A stretch of 13,578 bases of DNA, from assembly GCA_037446575.1 (NCBI GenBank), contig JBBIII010000065.1, forward strand, positions 1 to 13,578. Direction: 5' to 3'. The translations under genes and the position numbers were made by a program. The notes beneath the pieces are model-generated. The model had not been told where the DNA came from. It saw only the letters and a list, made by a program, of their open reading frames with translations, and searched no databases. The first letter of the stretch is position 1. Every line of letters begins with the position of its first letter. Source of the stretch: JBBIII01 sp037446575 (GTDB lineage Bacteria > Bacteroidota > Ignavibacteria > UBA10030). This document shows positions 1-6,582 of the stretch, in pieces.

Positions 1-107
1 CAATTAGGCAATTCATGTTATATAAAATATTAGAAATTGTCAATAAACAAATTTGTTAGAAAAAATAGGGTTTGATCTAAATAAATTAGCTTTGTTCGGG
101 TTAATAG

Positions 108-182
108 TCGGGGTGAGAGGATTCGAACCTCCGGCCTCCTGCGCCCAAGGCAGGCGCTCTAACCGGGCTGAGCCACACCCCG
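108..182 (-). tRNA. tRNA-Pro, anticodon TGG
   Basis: On the minus strand a complete 75-base cloverleaf can be folded. It has a 7-bp acceptor stem (CGGGGTG with CACCCCG), a D arm GCTC/GAGC, an anticodon stem CCTGC/GCAGG with loop CTTGGGC (anticodon TGG, reading CCN proline codons), and a T arm GGAGG-TTCGAAT-CCTCT. The C1-G72 pair and A73 discriminator fit bacterial tRNA-Pro. The 3' CCA is not encoded and would be added after transcription. A promoter-like box ends 14 bases upstream. I see no clear terminator downstream, and positions 1-107 hold no other recognisable gene. Confidence 0.96.
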
Positions 183-196
183 AACTTTTTACGTAT

Positions 197-227
197 CAAA
201 TGTACGCAAAACATGCTCCCAAATCAA
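197..227 (-). promoter_or_regulatory. Promoter of tRNA-Pro, Bacteroidota-type
   Basis: On the minus strand TTG (227-225) is followed by exactly 20 bases and TACATTTG (204-197), a full match to the Bacteroidota -7 box TAnnTTTG. Transcription would start about 5 bases further on, leaving a leader of about 9 bases before the mature tRNA, which is sensible for a tRNA gene. A second possibility is TTGACA at 268-263 with a poor -10 box. Confidence 0.6.
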
Positions 228-366
228 TGTTTTAATCCACTTTATCGGGTTTTTAATTTTTGTGTCAACCAAAGAAGAAAATTTTTTTATCAAAATTAAT
301 CAGTAAAATCATCTTTGAGTTGTTATTTGTAGCACTTAGAATAATTGAGAAATTGCGGGATAAAAA

Positions 367-1629
367 CTATTGTGCTCTTACTAACCACAATTCTGGATTT
401 TGTTTTTCACGTTCTTTCCAAATTTCAAAATGAAGAATTGGTCCGCTAATTGTATCTCCACTCTTTCCTATTATAGCCCCCTCTTTAACTTTATTCCCTT
501 CTTTAATATAGACATCGGAAAGATGTGCATATACAGTCCGGTAACCATGATAATGATTTAGTATTAAAATATTTCCAAAACCGGGAATAAACGATAACAC
601 CGAAACTTCGCCATCAGCAACCGCGAAAACATCAGAACCGTTTGGCGTTGCGATATCAATTCCAGTGTTCTGTGTAACAGTTTTTAAGACCGGATGAATC
701 TGATTACCAAATCGCGAATGAATAGTCCCGTTAGTTACAGGCCAGCGGAGTTTTCCTTTTCGCCTTTCAAATGTATGTGCGGCGGTAGAAGCATCAGGGA
801 TCGGCATATACGGAATTGTAGTCTTTAGACGTTCTTTGTCCCTTGCTTCTGCAAGTTCGCGCTCGCGTCGTTCTGCATCTTCTCGTTCTTTCCTAATCCG
901 TTCTTTTTCTACTAAATCAGCTATTAAATTTTCTATCTTTTTATATGCTTCTGTTTTTCGAGCTAATTCTTGTTTGTATGTTTTCTTATCTTTTCGAATC
1001 TTCTTTAAAACAGTCTGTCTTTCTGAATATTTCTTTTTTAATTTGACCTCTTCTTTTTTCTTTTCTGCCAACAATTGACGTTCTTCTTGAAGCTTTATTT
1101 GTAATATTTCGTTTTTTTGCTCCAAAATATACTTGCTTTTTGCAATATCTTGTAAGTCTTTAGCGCGCTGCTTGGAAAAATTCTTTAAATATTGAATTCT
1201 GATTAATAGTTGATTAATTGATTTTGATGAAAATAGAAGCTCGAAATCGTATATGCGCCCATTCTTATAAACTGAGCGGACATAATTTGCATAATGCGAT
1301 TTAAGAAATTGCAGACTATTTTCTAAGCTATTAATTCCTTTTTTTGCAGTGTCGATTTCAGCGCTAATGCTAAGTTCTTCTTCATGTAGCTTTTGTATTA
1401 ATTTTTTGATAAGCGCCGATTGATGTTCAAGATTGTCTAATCGCACTAAAGTCGATTTTTCTTTGCTTTCGCTTTCTTCCAGTTTCTTTTCGAAAATTTC
1501 TATATCGCTTCTAAGCTTCTGAAGTTCTTTCTCTTTTTGTTTTATATCCTGCTCGGTTCTTTGCGCATTTGCAGGAATGATAATGAAAAATGTTAATGAG
1601 ATTAGTAAGAAACGTAACATATTTAACAT
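367..1629 (-). CDS. EnvC-like secreted murein hydrolase activator (degenerate M23/LytM)
   Basis: Last gene of the minus-strand operon, about 420 aa. The start is taken as the ATG at 1629, which overlaps the upstream stop as TAATG; a TTG two codons earlier is possible. Residues 1-22 are a Sec signal peptide cut after ANA. Two long charged coiled-coil stretches (about 24-115 and 160-265) are followed by a LytM/M23 domain (about 295-420). The zinc site is broken: the first His of HxGxD is Asn (NTGID, N321), and the first His of the final HxH is Ile (ILH, I398-H400). D325 and the His of YAHLS (H369) remain. EnvC and NlpD are also inactive LytM proteins, and they activate N-acetylmuramyl amidases during cell division, so the same regulatory role in the periplasm is inferred. 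A direct endopeptidase is unlikely. No amidase gene lies in the window. Confidence 0.88.
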   Translation of the reverse strand: MLNMLRFLLISLTFFIIIPANAQRTEQDIKQKEKELQKLRSDIEIFEKKLEESESKEKSTLVRLDNLEHQSALIKKLIQKLHEEELSISAEIDTAKKGINSLENSLQFLKSHYANYVRSVYKNGRIYDFELLFSSKSINQLLIRIQYLKNFSKQRAKDLQDIAKSKYILEQKNEILQIKLQEERQLLAEKKKEEVKLKKKYSERQTVLKKIRKDKKTYKQELARKTEAYKKIENLIADLVEKERIRKEREDAERRERELAEARDKERLKTTIPYMPIPDASTAAHTFERRKGKLRWPVTNGTIHSRFGNQIHPVLKTVTQNTGIDIATPNGSDVFAVADGEVSVLSFIPGFGNILILNHYHGYRTVYAHLSDVYIKEGNKVKEGAIIGKSGDTISGPILHFEIWKEREKQNPELWLVRAQ

Positions 1630-2396
1630 TACCAACGAATTCGTTCGGCGTTTTGTGGAACTGTAAATGTAAATTGATTATTCTTTATATTAACACGCAC
1701 ATAAGAATATGATACCGAGAGCATACGTCGTTGATCGGGTTGAATAATTCGAATCAGATGCGGAATCATAACTCCATCGATTTCTTCGTAATTGATAAAC
1801 TCTTGTTCTACAATGAGCTTCCCTTTATTATCGAGAATTTGTATTTTTTGGATTAACATTAAATCCGGGTCAAACCAATAACGACGAATGGAATTATTTG
1901 TGTTGTAGCTTAACACATAACTGTTTTTTTCAATTTGTATATCACCTGCAGTGTGAAAGTCGTCTCTTAGAAATGATCCGCCGCCGAAAAGATTTAAAAG
2001 ATCGTCAAAATTCAACCTTATTCTGAGTATTTTTTCTAAGTTTTCTACGTTTGTTGAGCCGCTGATCAATTTGTTTTCTAAGCTATTATAGAAAAGGAAT
2101 TCGAGGCGTGTTACTAATACTGAACCTATCTTTATACCGAATGGCCCACGAATAGTAATTAAAAGAGAATCTGGTTTTTTAAGTGCAAGAGTAAAAGAAC
2201 CGTTTTGAGATATGTCTGGCGATTGAATATAAATTTGACCATCGCTTTTCATTGTTCGGATTTTTAAATGGTGTTCGCGTATAGATTCTTGCAAATCTAT
2301 AGAAGAAACATTGCGATCTCGAAATGATCCGACTGTTCCGCAACCAGATATTATTATAACAAGCAAAAAAACAATTATTAGTTTGTAGTGTGTCAA
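1629..2396 (-). CDS. DUF4292 family lipoprotein
   Basis: 255 aa, middle gene of the operon. It opens with a lipoprotein signal peptide: a hydrophobic run, then ISGC with the lipidated Cys at residue 19. The rest is beta-rich, with alternating hydrophobic strands and a C-terminal segment (IRIIQP, then FTFTVPQNAERI) typical of DUF4292. That family is thought to be related to LolA/LolB-type lipoprotein carriers, although its function is not established. The start is a TTG that overlaps the upstream stop as TTGA. It is backed by a Shine-Dalgarno AGGTG at 2408-2404 with a 7-base spacer, so the rare start codon is credible. The 3' end abuts the LytM gene as TAATG. Coupling to a TPR lipoprotein and an EnvC-like protein suggests an outer-membrane or cell-wall assembly job, but the exact role is unknown. 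Confidence 0.85.
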   Translation of the reverse strand: MTHYKLIIVFLLVIIISGCGTVGSFRDRNVSSIDLQESIREHHLKIRTMKSDGQIYIQSPDISQNGSFTLALKKPDSLLITIRGPFGIKIGSVLVTRLEFLFYNSLENKLISGSTNVENLEKILRIRLNFDDLLNLFGGGSFLRDDFHTAGDIQIEKNSYVLSYNTNNSIRRYWFDPDLMLIQKIQILDNKGKLIVEQEFINYEEIDGVMIPHLIRIIQPDQRRMLSVSYSYVRVNIKNNQFTFTVPQNAERIRW

Positions 2397-4126
2397 TTAT
2401 TTTCACCTAAAATCTTATCTTTTGCAGTTTCATTTTTTGGATCCATTTCTAATGCTTTTTTCCAAAACTCGAGCGCCTTTTGTTTATCACCAAGCTTAAG
2501 ATAAACATCGCCTAAATGTTCAAGCACTACTGCGCTTGCCTTGCCAGTTGCAACAGATTTTTCTATATACTTTGCGGCATCTTCATATTTTCCCAATTTA
2601 AAAAACACCCAACCGTACGTATCTAAATAAGCGGCGTTATCAGGTTCTGCAGTTACAGCTTGTTCAGCCATTTTTAATGCGCGTACTAATTGTAATCCAC
2701 GCTCCGCAAGACTGTAGCTATAATTATTCAATAATAAGGATGAATTTGGATGTAATTTCAATCCTTCTTCATAAAGAGAATCGCTCTCTTTATATCTTTT
2801 TAATCCGTCTAAAGTTAAAGCTAAAGTGCTTATTATATTTAAATCTTTTGAATTTATTTTTAGTGCTTTTTTTAATGGTTCTACTGCGTCTTCATTTTTA
2901 TCCAAACGCGTAAGAGCCAAGCCTTGTAGTAATAAGAAACGAAAATCGTCAGGAAATATTCTTTGTGCTTTTAGCATTTCTTCCTGAAGTTGTTCGTATT
3001 TACCTTGTCCAAATAACGATGTCCCGAAAAACCACCAACCATCGCTATGGCGTTCATCAATTTTTATTACTTGCTCAAAATATTTACCCGCTATCGAATC
3101 CTTATGCTGATTTGCTTCTATAGCCCCTAAATACCAAAACGGTCGCCAGTCTTTTGGATTTTCATCGCGTAACTCTTCAAACAATTTTATCGTCTTAGGA
3201 ACCAGAGAAGAGTCTTGCTCGCACAAACCAAAAAAACCTATGGCAATTCTGAGCTTAACTTCTATGTTATTAATTCCACGAGCTAAAAGTTTTTGATATA
3301 ATTCAACAGATTTATTGAATTGCTTCATATCTAAATATACGTCAGCCAAAGCCGCTATAACTTCTATATCGGTAGAATCGGTTTCAACCATATTTTCTAA
3401 AATTTCTTTTGCATTATCTAATCTGCCAATTTTTATATAAGTTTCCGCTAATTGTTTCTGAAGGGCTCTATTGCTTGGGTCTAATTCTAACATGCGTTTA
3501 TATTTACTTGCGGCTTCATCGAATCTATTAAGCGAAGAATAAAGTTGGGCGCTGAGGAAAAGTACTTCTAATTGTTCATTATTTCGATCCAACATTTTCT
3601 CATAGATATCTAGAGCTTTCTGCGGTTTAGAAACTTGATATAACCGAGCAAGAGAAAATAAGCCGGCACTATAATTTGAATCTATTTGAACAACTTTTTC
3701 GTACTCTGAAATAGCTAAATCGATTTGTGATAGATTAAAATATATCGTTCCGAGGTTTTCACGATAGACAATATTATTGGGCTCTAATCTCACGGCTTCA
3801 GCGGCAGTTTCTACAGCGCGGTTAAATTTTCCAAGCAACATATAATTCCGTGAAATTGCGTAGAAAATTGCAGCATTTGGATCATGTGCGATAGCTTCCT
3901 GATATTCAAGAATTGCCTCTGCAAATGAACCTTTTGCATCGAGCGCCGCGCCTTCAATAAAATGACGCAATGCTCGGTCTCGACTCATCTCTTTTTCCTT
4001 ATCCGAAATTTTTCGTTCCGTAGGCGGCTCTTGCTTTGTTTGCATTATACTACTACTGCAACCCGATAGAAAAAAAATCCCTACAAAACAGGGGATTAAT
4101 ATCAAATTCACAACTTTCGTATTCAT
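2393..4126 (-). CDS. TPR-repeat lipoprotein
   Basis: About 577 aa, first gene of the operon. The frame is open back to 4195, but the ATG at 4126 is chosen. From there the protein begins with a clean lipoprotein signal (Lys at residue 4, a hydrophobic core, FLSGC with Cys23), and a promoter box lies directly upstream. After a short polar linker (about residues 24-50) the whole chain is tandem TPR units, about 13 by eye, with the usual W/L-G-Y/F-A-P spacing. The C-terminal units (around LDTYGWVFFKLGKYEDAA and VVLEHLGDVYLKLGDKQKAL) are the best conserved. TPR arrays are protein-binding scaffolds, so a periplasm-facing lipoprotein that organises envelope partners is inferred. Its stop overlaps the DUF4292 start by four bases, implying translational coupling. 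The specific partner cannot be read from sequence. Confidence 0.88.
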   Translation of the reverse strand: MNTKVVNLILIPCFVGIFFLSGCSSSIMQTKQEPPTERKISDKEKEMSRDRALRHFIEGAALDAKGSFAEAILEYQEAIAHDPNAAIFYAISRNYMLLGKFNRAVETAAEAVRLEPNNIVYRENLGTIYFNLSQIDLAISEYEKVVQIDSNYSAGLFSLARLYQVSKPQKALDIYEKMLDRNNEQLEVLFLSAQLYSSLNRFDEAASKYKRMLELDPSNRALQKQLAETYIKIGRLDNAKEILENMVETDSTDIEVIAALADVYLDMKQFNKSVELYQKLLARGINNIEVKLRIAIGFFGLCEQDSSLVPKTIKLFEELRDENPKDWRPFWYLGAIEANQHKDSIAGKYFEQVIKIDERHSDGWWFFGTSLFGQGKYEQLQEEMLKAQRIFPDDFRFLLLQGLALTRLDKNEDAVEPLKKALKINSKDLNIISTLALTLDGLKRYKESDSLYEEGLKLHPNSSLLLNNYSYSLAERGLQLVRALKMAEQAVTAEPDNAAYLDTYGWVFFKLGKYEDAAKYIEKSVATGKASAVVLEHLGDVYLKLGDKQKALEFWKKALEMDPKNETAKDKILGENN

Positions 4127-4132
4127 TATATA

Positions 4133-4163
4133 CAAATATATTGAAACTGGACACCACTTACAA
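4133..4163 (-). promoter_or_regulatory. Promoter of the TPR-DUF4292-envC operon
   Basis: On the minus strand TTG (4163-4161) is followed by 20 bases and TATATTTG (4140-4133), a perfect TAnnTTTG. Only six bases (TATATA) separate the box from the ATG at 4126, so the transcript should start at or within a base or two of the start codon. There is no room for a Shine-Dalgarno sequence. Confidence 0.6.
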
Positions 4164-4174
4164 GCTTGCTGTTC

Positions 4175-4205
4175 TTGTTTTACATGTGGAAACAAATTAT
4201 CTTAG
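4175..4205 (+). promoter_or_regulatory. Promoter of the ATP-grasp gene
   Basis: TTG (4175-4177) is followed by 20 bases and TATCTTAG (4198-4205), one base off TAnnTTTG. Six bases (ATATTA) separate the box from ATG 4212, the same geometry as the divergent promoter. A leaderless or nearly leaderless message is expected. The two divergent promoters lie back to back, their TTG boxes 11 bases apart. Confidence 0.5.
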
Positions 4206-4211
4206 ATATTA

Positions 4212-5153
4212 ATGGAAATGTTAATGTCTTATAATTTTGCCATCGCATGGAAATGGGAATACGATCGCGAATTTGTGAACCTAATTCGTTCAAAGGCAGA
4301 TGAATGCAGAATATCAGTCCTTGAAATAAAAAAAGAAAATATTAATGAAGTTATTTTCAAGATAGAAAACGGAGAAATCAGTTTTGATTTTTTCTTGGAT
4401 AGAGCGTCGGATGAAGATGAAACTTTTTTACCCTTATCGCTCATTATACTTGATAAATTTCGTTCCGGAAATCAAAAATTTCCATATCCAATAAACGCAC
4501 GCGACTTAATAGTTCATGCCGCAGATAAAGCGACTATGCATTTAGAGTTTCTTTCTAACGGGATCGAAGTTCCATATACAATCATAATCTCTCCATATAA
4601 TAAAACCAATGAGATTGAACTATCTCTTTCGGAATTGGCAAAACTTGGCAGGCCGTTCATAATAAAACCGGCAAATACAACAGGAGGCGGAATAGGAGTT
4701 GTAACAGGGGCAGAAACCTTAAAAGAAGTAATTGAAGCGCGACAATCTAATAAGTATGACAAATATTTATTGCAGGAAACGATAAAACCTTGTTTATTGG
4801 ATAATAAAAGAGCATGGTTCAGGGTTTTCTATGCCTTTGGCGAAATACTCTCTTGTTGGTGGGATGATTTGACACATGTATATTCTGAATTAACAATAGA
4901 AGATGAGGCAAGATTTAACCTTTTTCAACTTAGGTCAATTACTGAAAGAATTCAGAAAATTTGTAAACTTGATTTTTTTTCTACTGAATTAGTATTCACA
5001 AGCGATGGACGATGTGTAACTGTAGATTATGTTAACGAAATTTGTGATATGCGCTTTCAATCGTCGCATTTTGATGGCGTGCCTGATCAGGTAATACAAA
5101 AAGTAGTTGATAAATTGGTAATTTTTATTAAAAATAATTCACTAAATATTTAA
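4212..5153 (+). CDS. ATP-grasp domain protein, substrate unknown
   Basis: 313 aa, no signal peptide or membrane segment, so cytosolic. An N-terminal alpha/beta pre-ATP-grasp region (about 1-95) precedes the ATP-grasp fold. Visible features are DK at 105-106 (ATP-side Lys), FIIKP with K152, a Gly-rich loop TTGGGIGV at 156-163, LLQE at 186-189, and a metal-binding end with E259 in FFSTELVF and D272/N275 in VDYVNE. All expected nucleotide and Mg ligands are therefore present. ATP-grasp enzymes join a carboxylate to an amine or thiol through an acyl-phosphate. The layout resembles RimK/glutathione-synthetase-like ligases more than D-Ala-D-Ala ligase, but I do not recognise the subfamily. ATG codons at 4218 and 4224 are alternative starts; 4212 is favoured by the promoter spacing. 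It stands alone, divergent from the envelope operon, so context gives no substrate. Confidence 0.82.
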   Translation: MEMLMSYNFAIAWKWEYDREFVNLIRSKADECRISVLEIKKENINEVIFKIENGEISFDFFLDRASDEDETFLPLSLIILDKFRSGNQKFPYPINARDLIVHAADKATMHLEFLSNGIEVPYTIIISPYNKTNEIELSLSELAKLGRPFIIKPANTTGGGIGVVTGAETLKEVIEARQSNKYDKYLLQETIKPCLLDNKRAWFRVFYAFGEILSCWWDDLTHVYSELTIEDEARFNLFQLRSITERIQKICKLDFFSTELVFTSDGRCVTVDYVNEICDMRFQSSHFDGVPDQVIQKVVDKLVIFIKNNSLNI

Positions 5154-5166
5154 TGAATTTAATAAA

Positions 5167-5187
5167 ACTACTTGACTTTCAAGTAGT
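5167..5187. promoter_or_regulatory. Perfect palindrome overlapping the -33 box (operator or terminator hairpin)
   Basis: ACTACTTGA-CTT-TCAAGTAGT is a perfect 9-bp inverted repeat with a 3-base spacer. It starts 13 bases after the ATP-grasp stop and contains the TTG of the next promoter (5172-5174). No T-run follows on the plus strand, so it is a weak plus-strand terminator candidate. Its position on the -33 element suggests a repressor site instead. No regulator gene is in view. Confidence 0.45.
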
Positions 5188-5202
5188 CTATTAATAACTT
5201 AG
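5172..5202 (+). promoter_or_regulatory. Promoter of the CpoB-like lipoprotein gene
   Basis: TTG (5172-5174), 20 bases, then TAACTTAG (5195-5202), one base off TAnnTTTG. The expected leader is about 45 bases and carries the strong ribosome site GGAGG at 5244-5248. Confidence 0.5.
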
Positions 5203-5252
5203 CATAAGCTGTTATAAATCCACTAATCTTAATGCCAATTTTTGGAGGCAGT

Positions 5253-6122
5253 ATGAGTATTGTGAATTTGCGCAGTGTTATGAAACATATTCTAATTGTT
5301 TCGATAATATTGACTGCGTTTTTGTTAAATGGTTGTGGTGCGAGTGAAGAAGCCACAATGGAAGAAACAACATCTGCGGAACCTACACAGGCAGAAGCAA
5401 CGCCAGCCCCTACAAAGGAAAAACCAAAGCCGATGGATCAGGCGTTAACTAGCTTTATAGGAGAGGATACTGAAAAACCTGTAGAAACGGTTAAACCTTC
5501 GCCGCCAACTAATCAATTAGCGCAATATGAAAAGCAGATAGATGATCTTCGAATTGAAAATACAAGCTTAAAGCAAAGGATTGTAAAACTTGAACAGGAA
5601 AACAGAAGTATTAATAATAGAATGAATGAAGTTGAAGCAAAATACTCTGTTGAAAAATTACGAGCGGATAGAGCCGAAGAAATGTTAAAGAGTTCTCCTG
5701 CAGTTGCATCTGCAGAACCAGCAAAACCTGTTGTGAGGACCAAACCAAGACCGACTACTTCAAGTTATGTATACGAAGATGCGCTCAAAGCATTTAATGC
5801 GCGTAGATATGATGAAGCATCGGGTGGTTTTCAATCAATTGCTGATGCTGGAGGCGATGATGAATTGACAATCCGCGCAAAATATTGGCTTGGTGAAACG
5901 TATTTTGCGAAGAAAAAATATAAAGAAGCTCTTCCCTTGTTTCAGGAAGCTCTTAAAAATCCAAAATCAGAAAAAAAGGCTGACGCTCAGTTTATGATTG
6001 CGCAAACCTACGAACGACTTGGCAATAACGCCAAAGCAAAAGAGGCGTACGAGAAAGTTGTTAAAGAATTTCCGATGAGCAAAAATGTGAAGCGGGCTAA
6101 AGAACGCTGGGCTAAATTATAA
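5253..6122 (+). CDS. CpoB/YbgF-like coiled-coil TPR lipoprotein
   Basis: About 289 aa. The ATG at 5253 is chosen because GGAGG lies four bases upstream; ATG 5280 would give a shorter, equally plausible signal peptide, while the ATG at 5232 lies upstream of the ribosome site. The protein has a lipoprotein signal ending LLNGC (Cys28), a Glu/Thr/Pro-rich linker (about 35-85), a coiled coil (about 88-146), a second Pro/Ala linker, then TPR units (about 172-289) with YEDALKAFNARRYDEA, AKYWLGETYFAKKKYKEAL and AQFMIAQTYERLGNNAKA. This coiled-coil plus C-terminal TPR order is that of YbgF/CpoB, the Tol-Pal-linked periplasmic protein that coordinates peptidoglycan synthesis with outer-membrane constriction in E. 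coli. E. coli CpoB is not a lipoprotein and no tol or pal genes are adjacent, so the functional match is inference. A strong terminator follows. Confidence 0.83.
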   Translation: MSIVNLRSVMKHILIVSIILTAFLLNGCGASEEATMEETTSAEPTQAEATPAPTKEKPKPMDQALTSFIGEDTEKPVETVKPSPPTNQLAQYEKQIDDLRIENTSLKQRIVKLEQENRSINNRMNEVEAKYSVEKLRADRAEEMLKSSPAVASAEPAKPVVRTKPRPTTSSYVYEDALKAFNARRYDEASGGFQSIADAGGDDELTIRAKYWLGETYFAKKKYKEALPLFQEALKNPKSEKKADAQFMIAQTYERLGNNAKAKEAYEKVVKEFPMSKNVKRAKERWAKL

Positions 6123-6149
6123 CGAGGTAAGAATTAGATTCGTTTTTTC

Positions 6150-6178
6150 AAACCCCGATCACAAATGATCGGGGTTTT
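6150..6178 (+). terminator. Rho-independent terminator after the CpoB-like gene
   Basis: A perfect 12-bp stem (AAACCCCGATCA paired with TGATCGGGGTTT, 6150-6177) closes a 4-base loop CAAA. It ends in four T residues and lies 27 bases after the stop codon. The minus-strand side has no matching T tail, so it acts mainly on plus-strand transcripts. Confidence 0.9.
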
Positions 6179-6389
6179 CTGTTTAATGATGCGGCTAAAG
6201 GAGATAATAACTTGTCCAATCCGATCTGAAAAGCTGAGACACCCGGGCGAATTCTGTTCGACGAAGCACCGAGCAAACAACCTTCCATGCAGCTAAAAGC
6301 CGGGCATTCTAGCATTAAAAATAACATCCTATCTCGCATCTTATGAACATACAGTTGCTACAGGAACAACTTATGCTTGATGTTTGCGT
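6179..6389. other. Spacer without a recognised gene
   Basis: This stretch is more GC-rich than its surroundings. I could assign no gene, riboswitch or RNA to it. A minus-strand frame 6339-6148 is open (63 codons), but it lacks a ribosome site and its end is encoded by the terminator hairpin, so I do not call it a gene. It may be remnant or repetitive DNA. Confidence 0.4.
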
Positions 6390-6479
6390 TTAGCCGGCTT
6401 GCCCGCCGACTTTTCTGGCAGGAGTAATACCGATTATATATTTATCTAAAATAAGGTTTAATTTTTTTTGTTGATTCAT
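6390..6479 (-). CDS. Candidate 29-aa small ORF with strong ribosome site
   Basis: ATG at 6479 reads 29 codons to TAA at 6390. A good Shine-Dalgarno GGAGAA (6490-6485) has its GGAG seven bases from the start. The peptide begins MNQQKKLNLILDKYI and ends PARKVGGQAG, with an amphipathic, Lys-rich N-terminus and no signal peptide. I do not recognise it. The other two frames are also open through the GC-rich end (about 6385-6430), which suggests this end is a repetitive element and the ORF may be the 5' stub of a truncated gene. It is divergent from the methyltransferase gene, and its ribosome site lies inside that gene's putative promoter. Confidence 0.35.
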   Translation of the reverse strand: MNQQKKLNLILDKYIIGITPARKVGGQAG

Positions 6480-6498
6480 AGTTGTTCTCCTATAATTA
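6468..6498 (+). promoter_or_regulatory. Promoter upstream of the methyltransferase gene
   Basis: TTGTTG (6468-6473), 17 bases, then a perfect TATAAT (6491-6496). Counted like the others this is TTG-N20-TATAATTA. The expected leader is about 80 bases. The element overlaps the start and ribosome site of the small minus-strand ORF. Confidence 0.5.
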
Positions 6499-6582
6499 AT
6501 TTGAGTTTTAGAAAGAATATCTAAAATAAATTTTATGTAATATAGAAATCGTTAAGCGGTGTGTCAAAAAATGGAGTTGCCC

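Noticed and set aside
55..107. Terminator for tRNA-Pro on the minus strand
   Set aside because: There is a run of T at about 66-60 on that strand, but the only hairpin nearby (CTAA/TTAG) is four pairs, too weak to call.
53..235. 60-codon plus-strand ORF at the left end
   Set aside because: It runs straight through the tRNA-Pro gene on the other strand; the apparent peptide (GVRGFEPPASCAQG) is the familiar translation of an antisense tRNA.
2393..4195. Longer TPR protein starting at ATG 4195
   Set aside because: The extra 23 residues would precede the lipoprotein signal and would include the promoter region.
6219..6250. GCTGAGACACCCGGGC resembling the CTGAGA part of a TPP riboswitch
   Set aside because: The second conserved half (ACCTGAT...GGATAATGCC) is missing, it follows a terminator, and no thiamine gene is downstream.
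6148..6339. 63-codon minus-strand ORF with a Cys-rich stretch
   Set aside because: Its C-terminus is encoded by a strong terminator hairpin and it has no ribosome site. Could be repetitive DNA, but not supportable as a gene.
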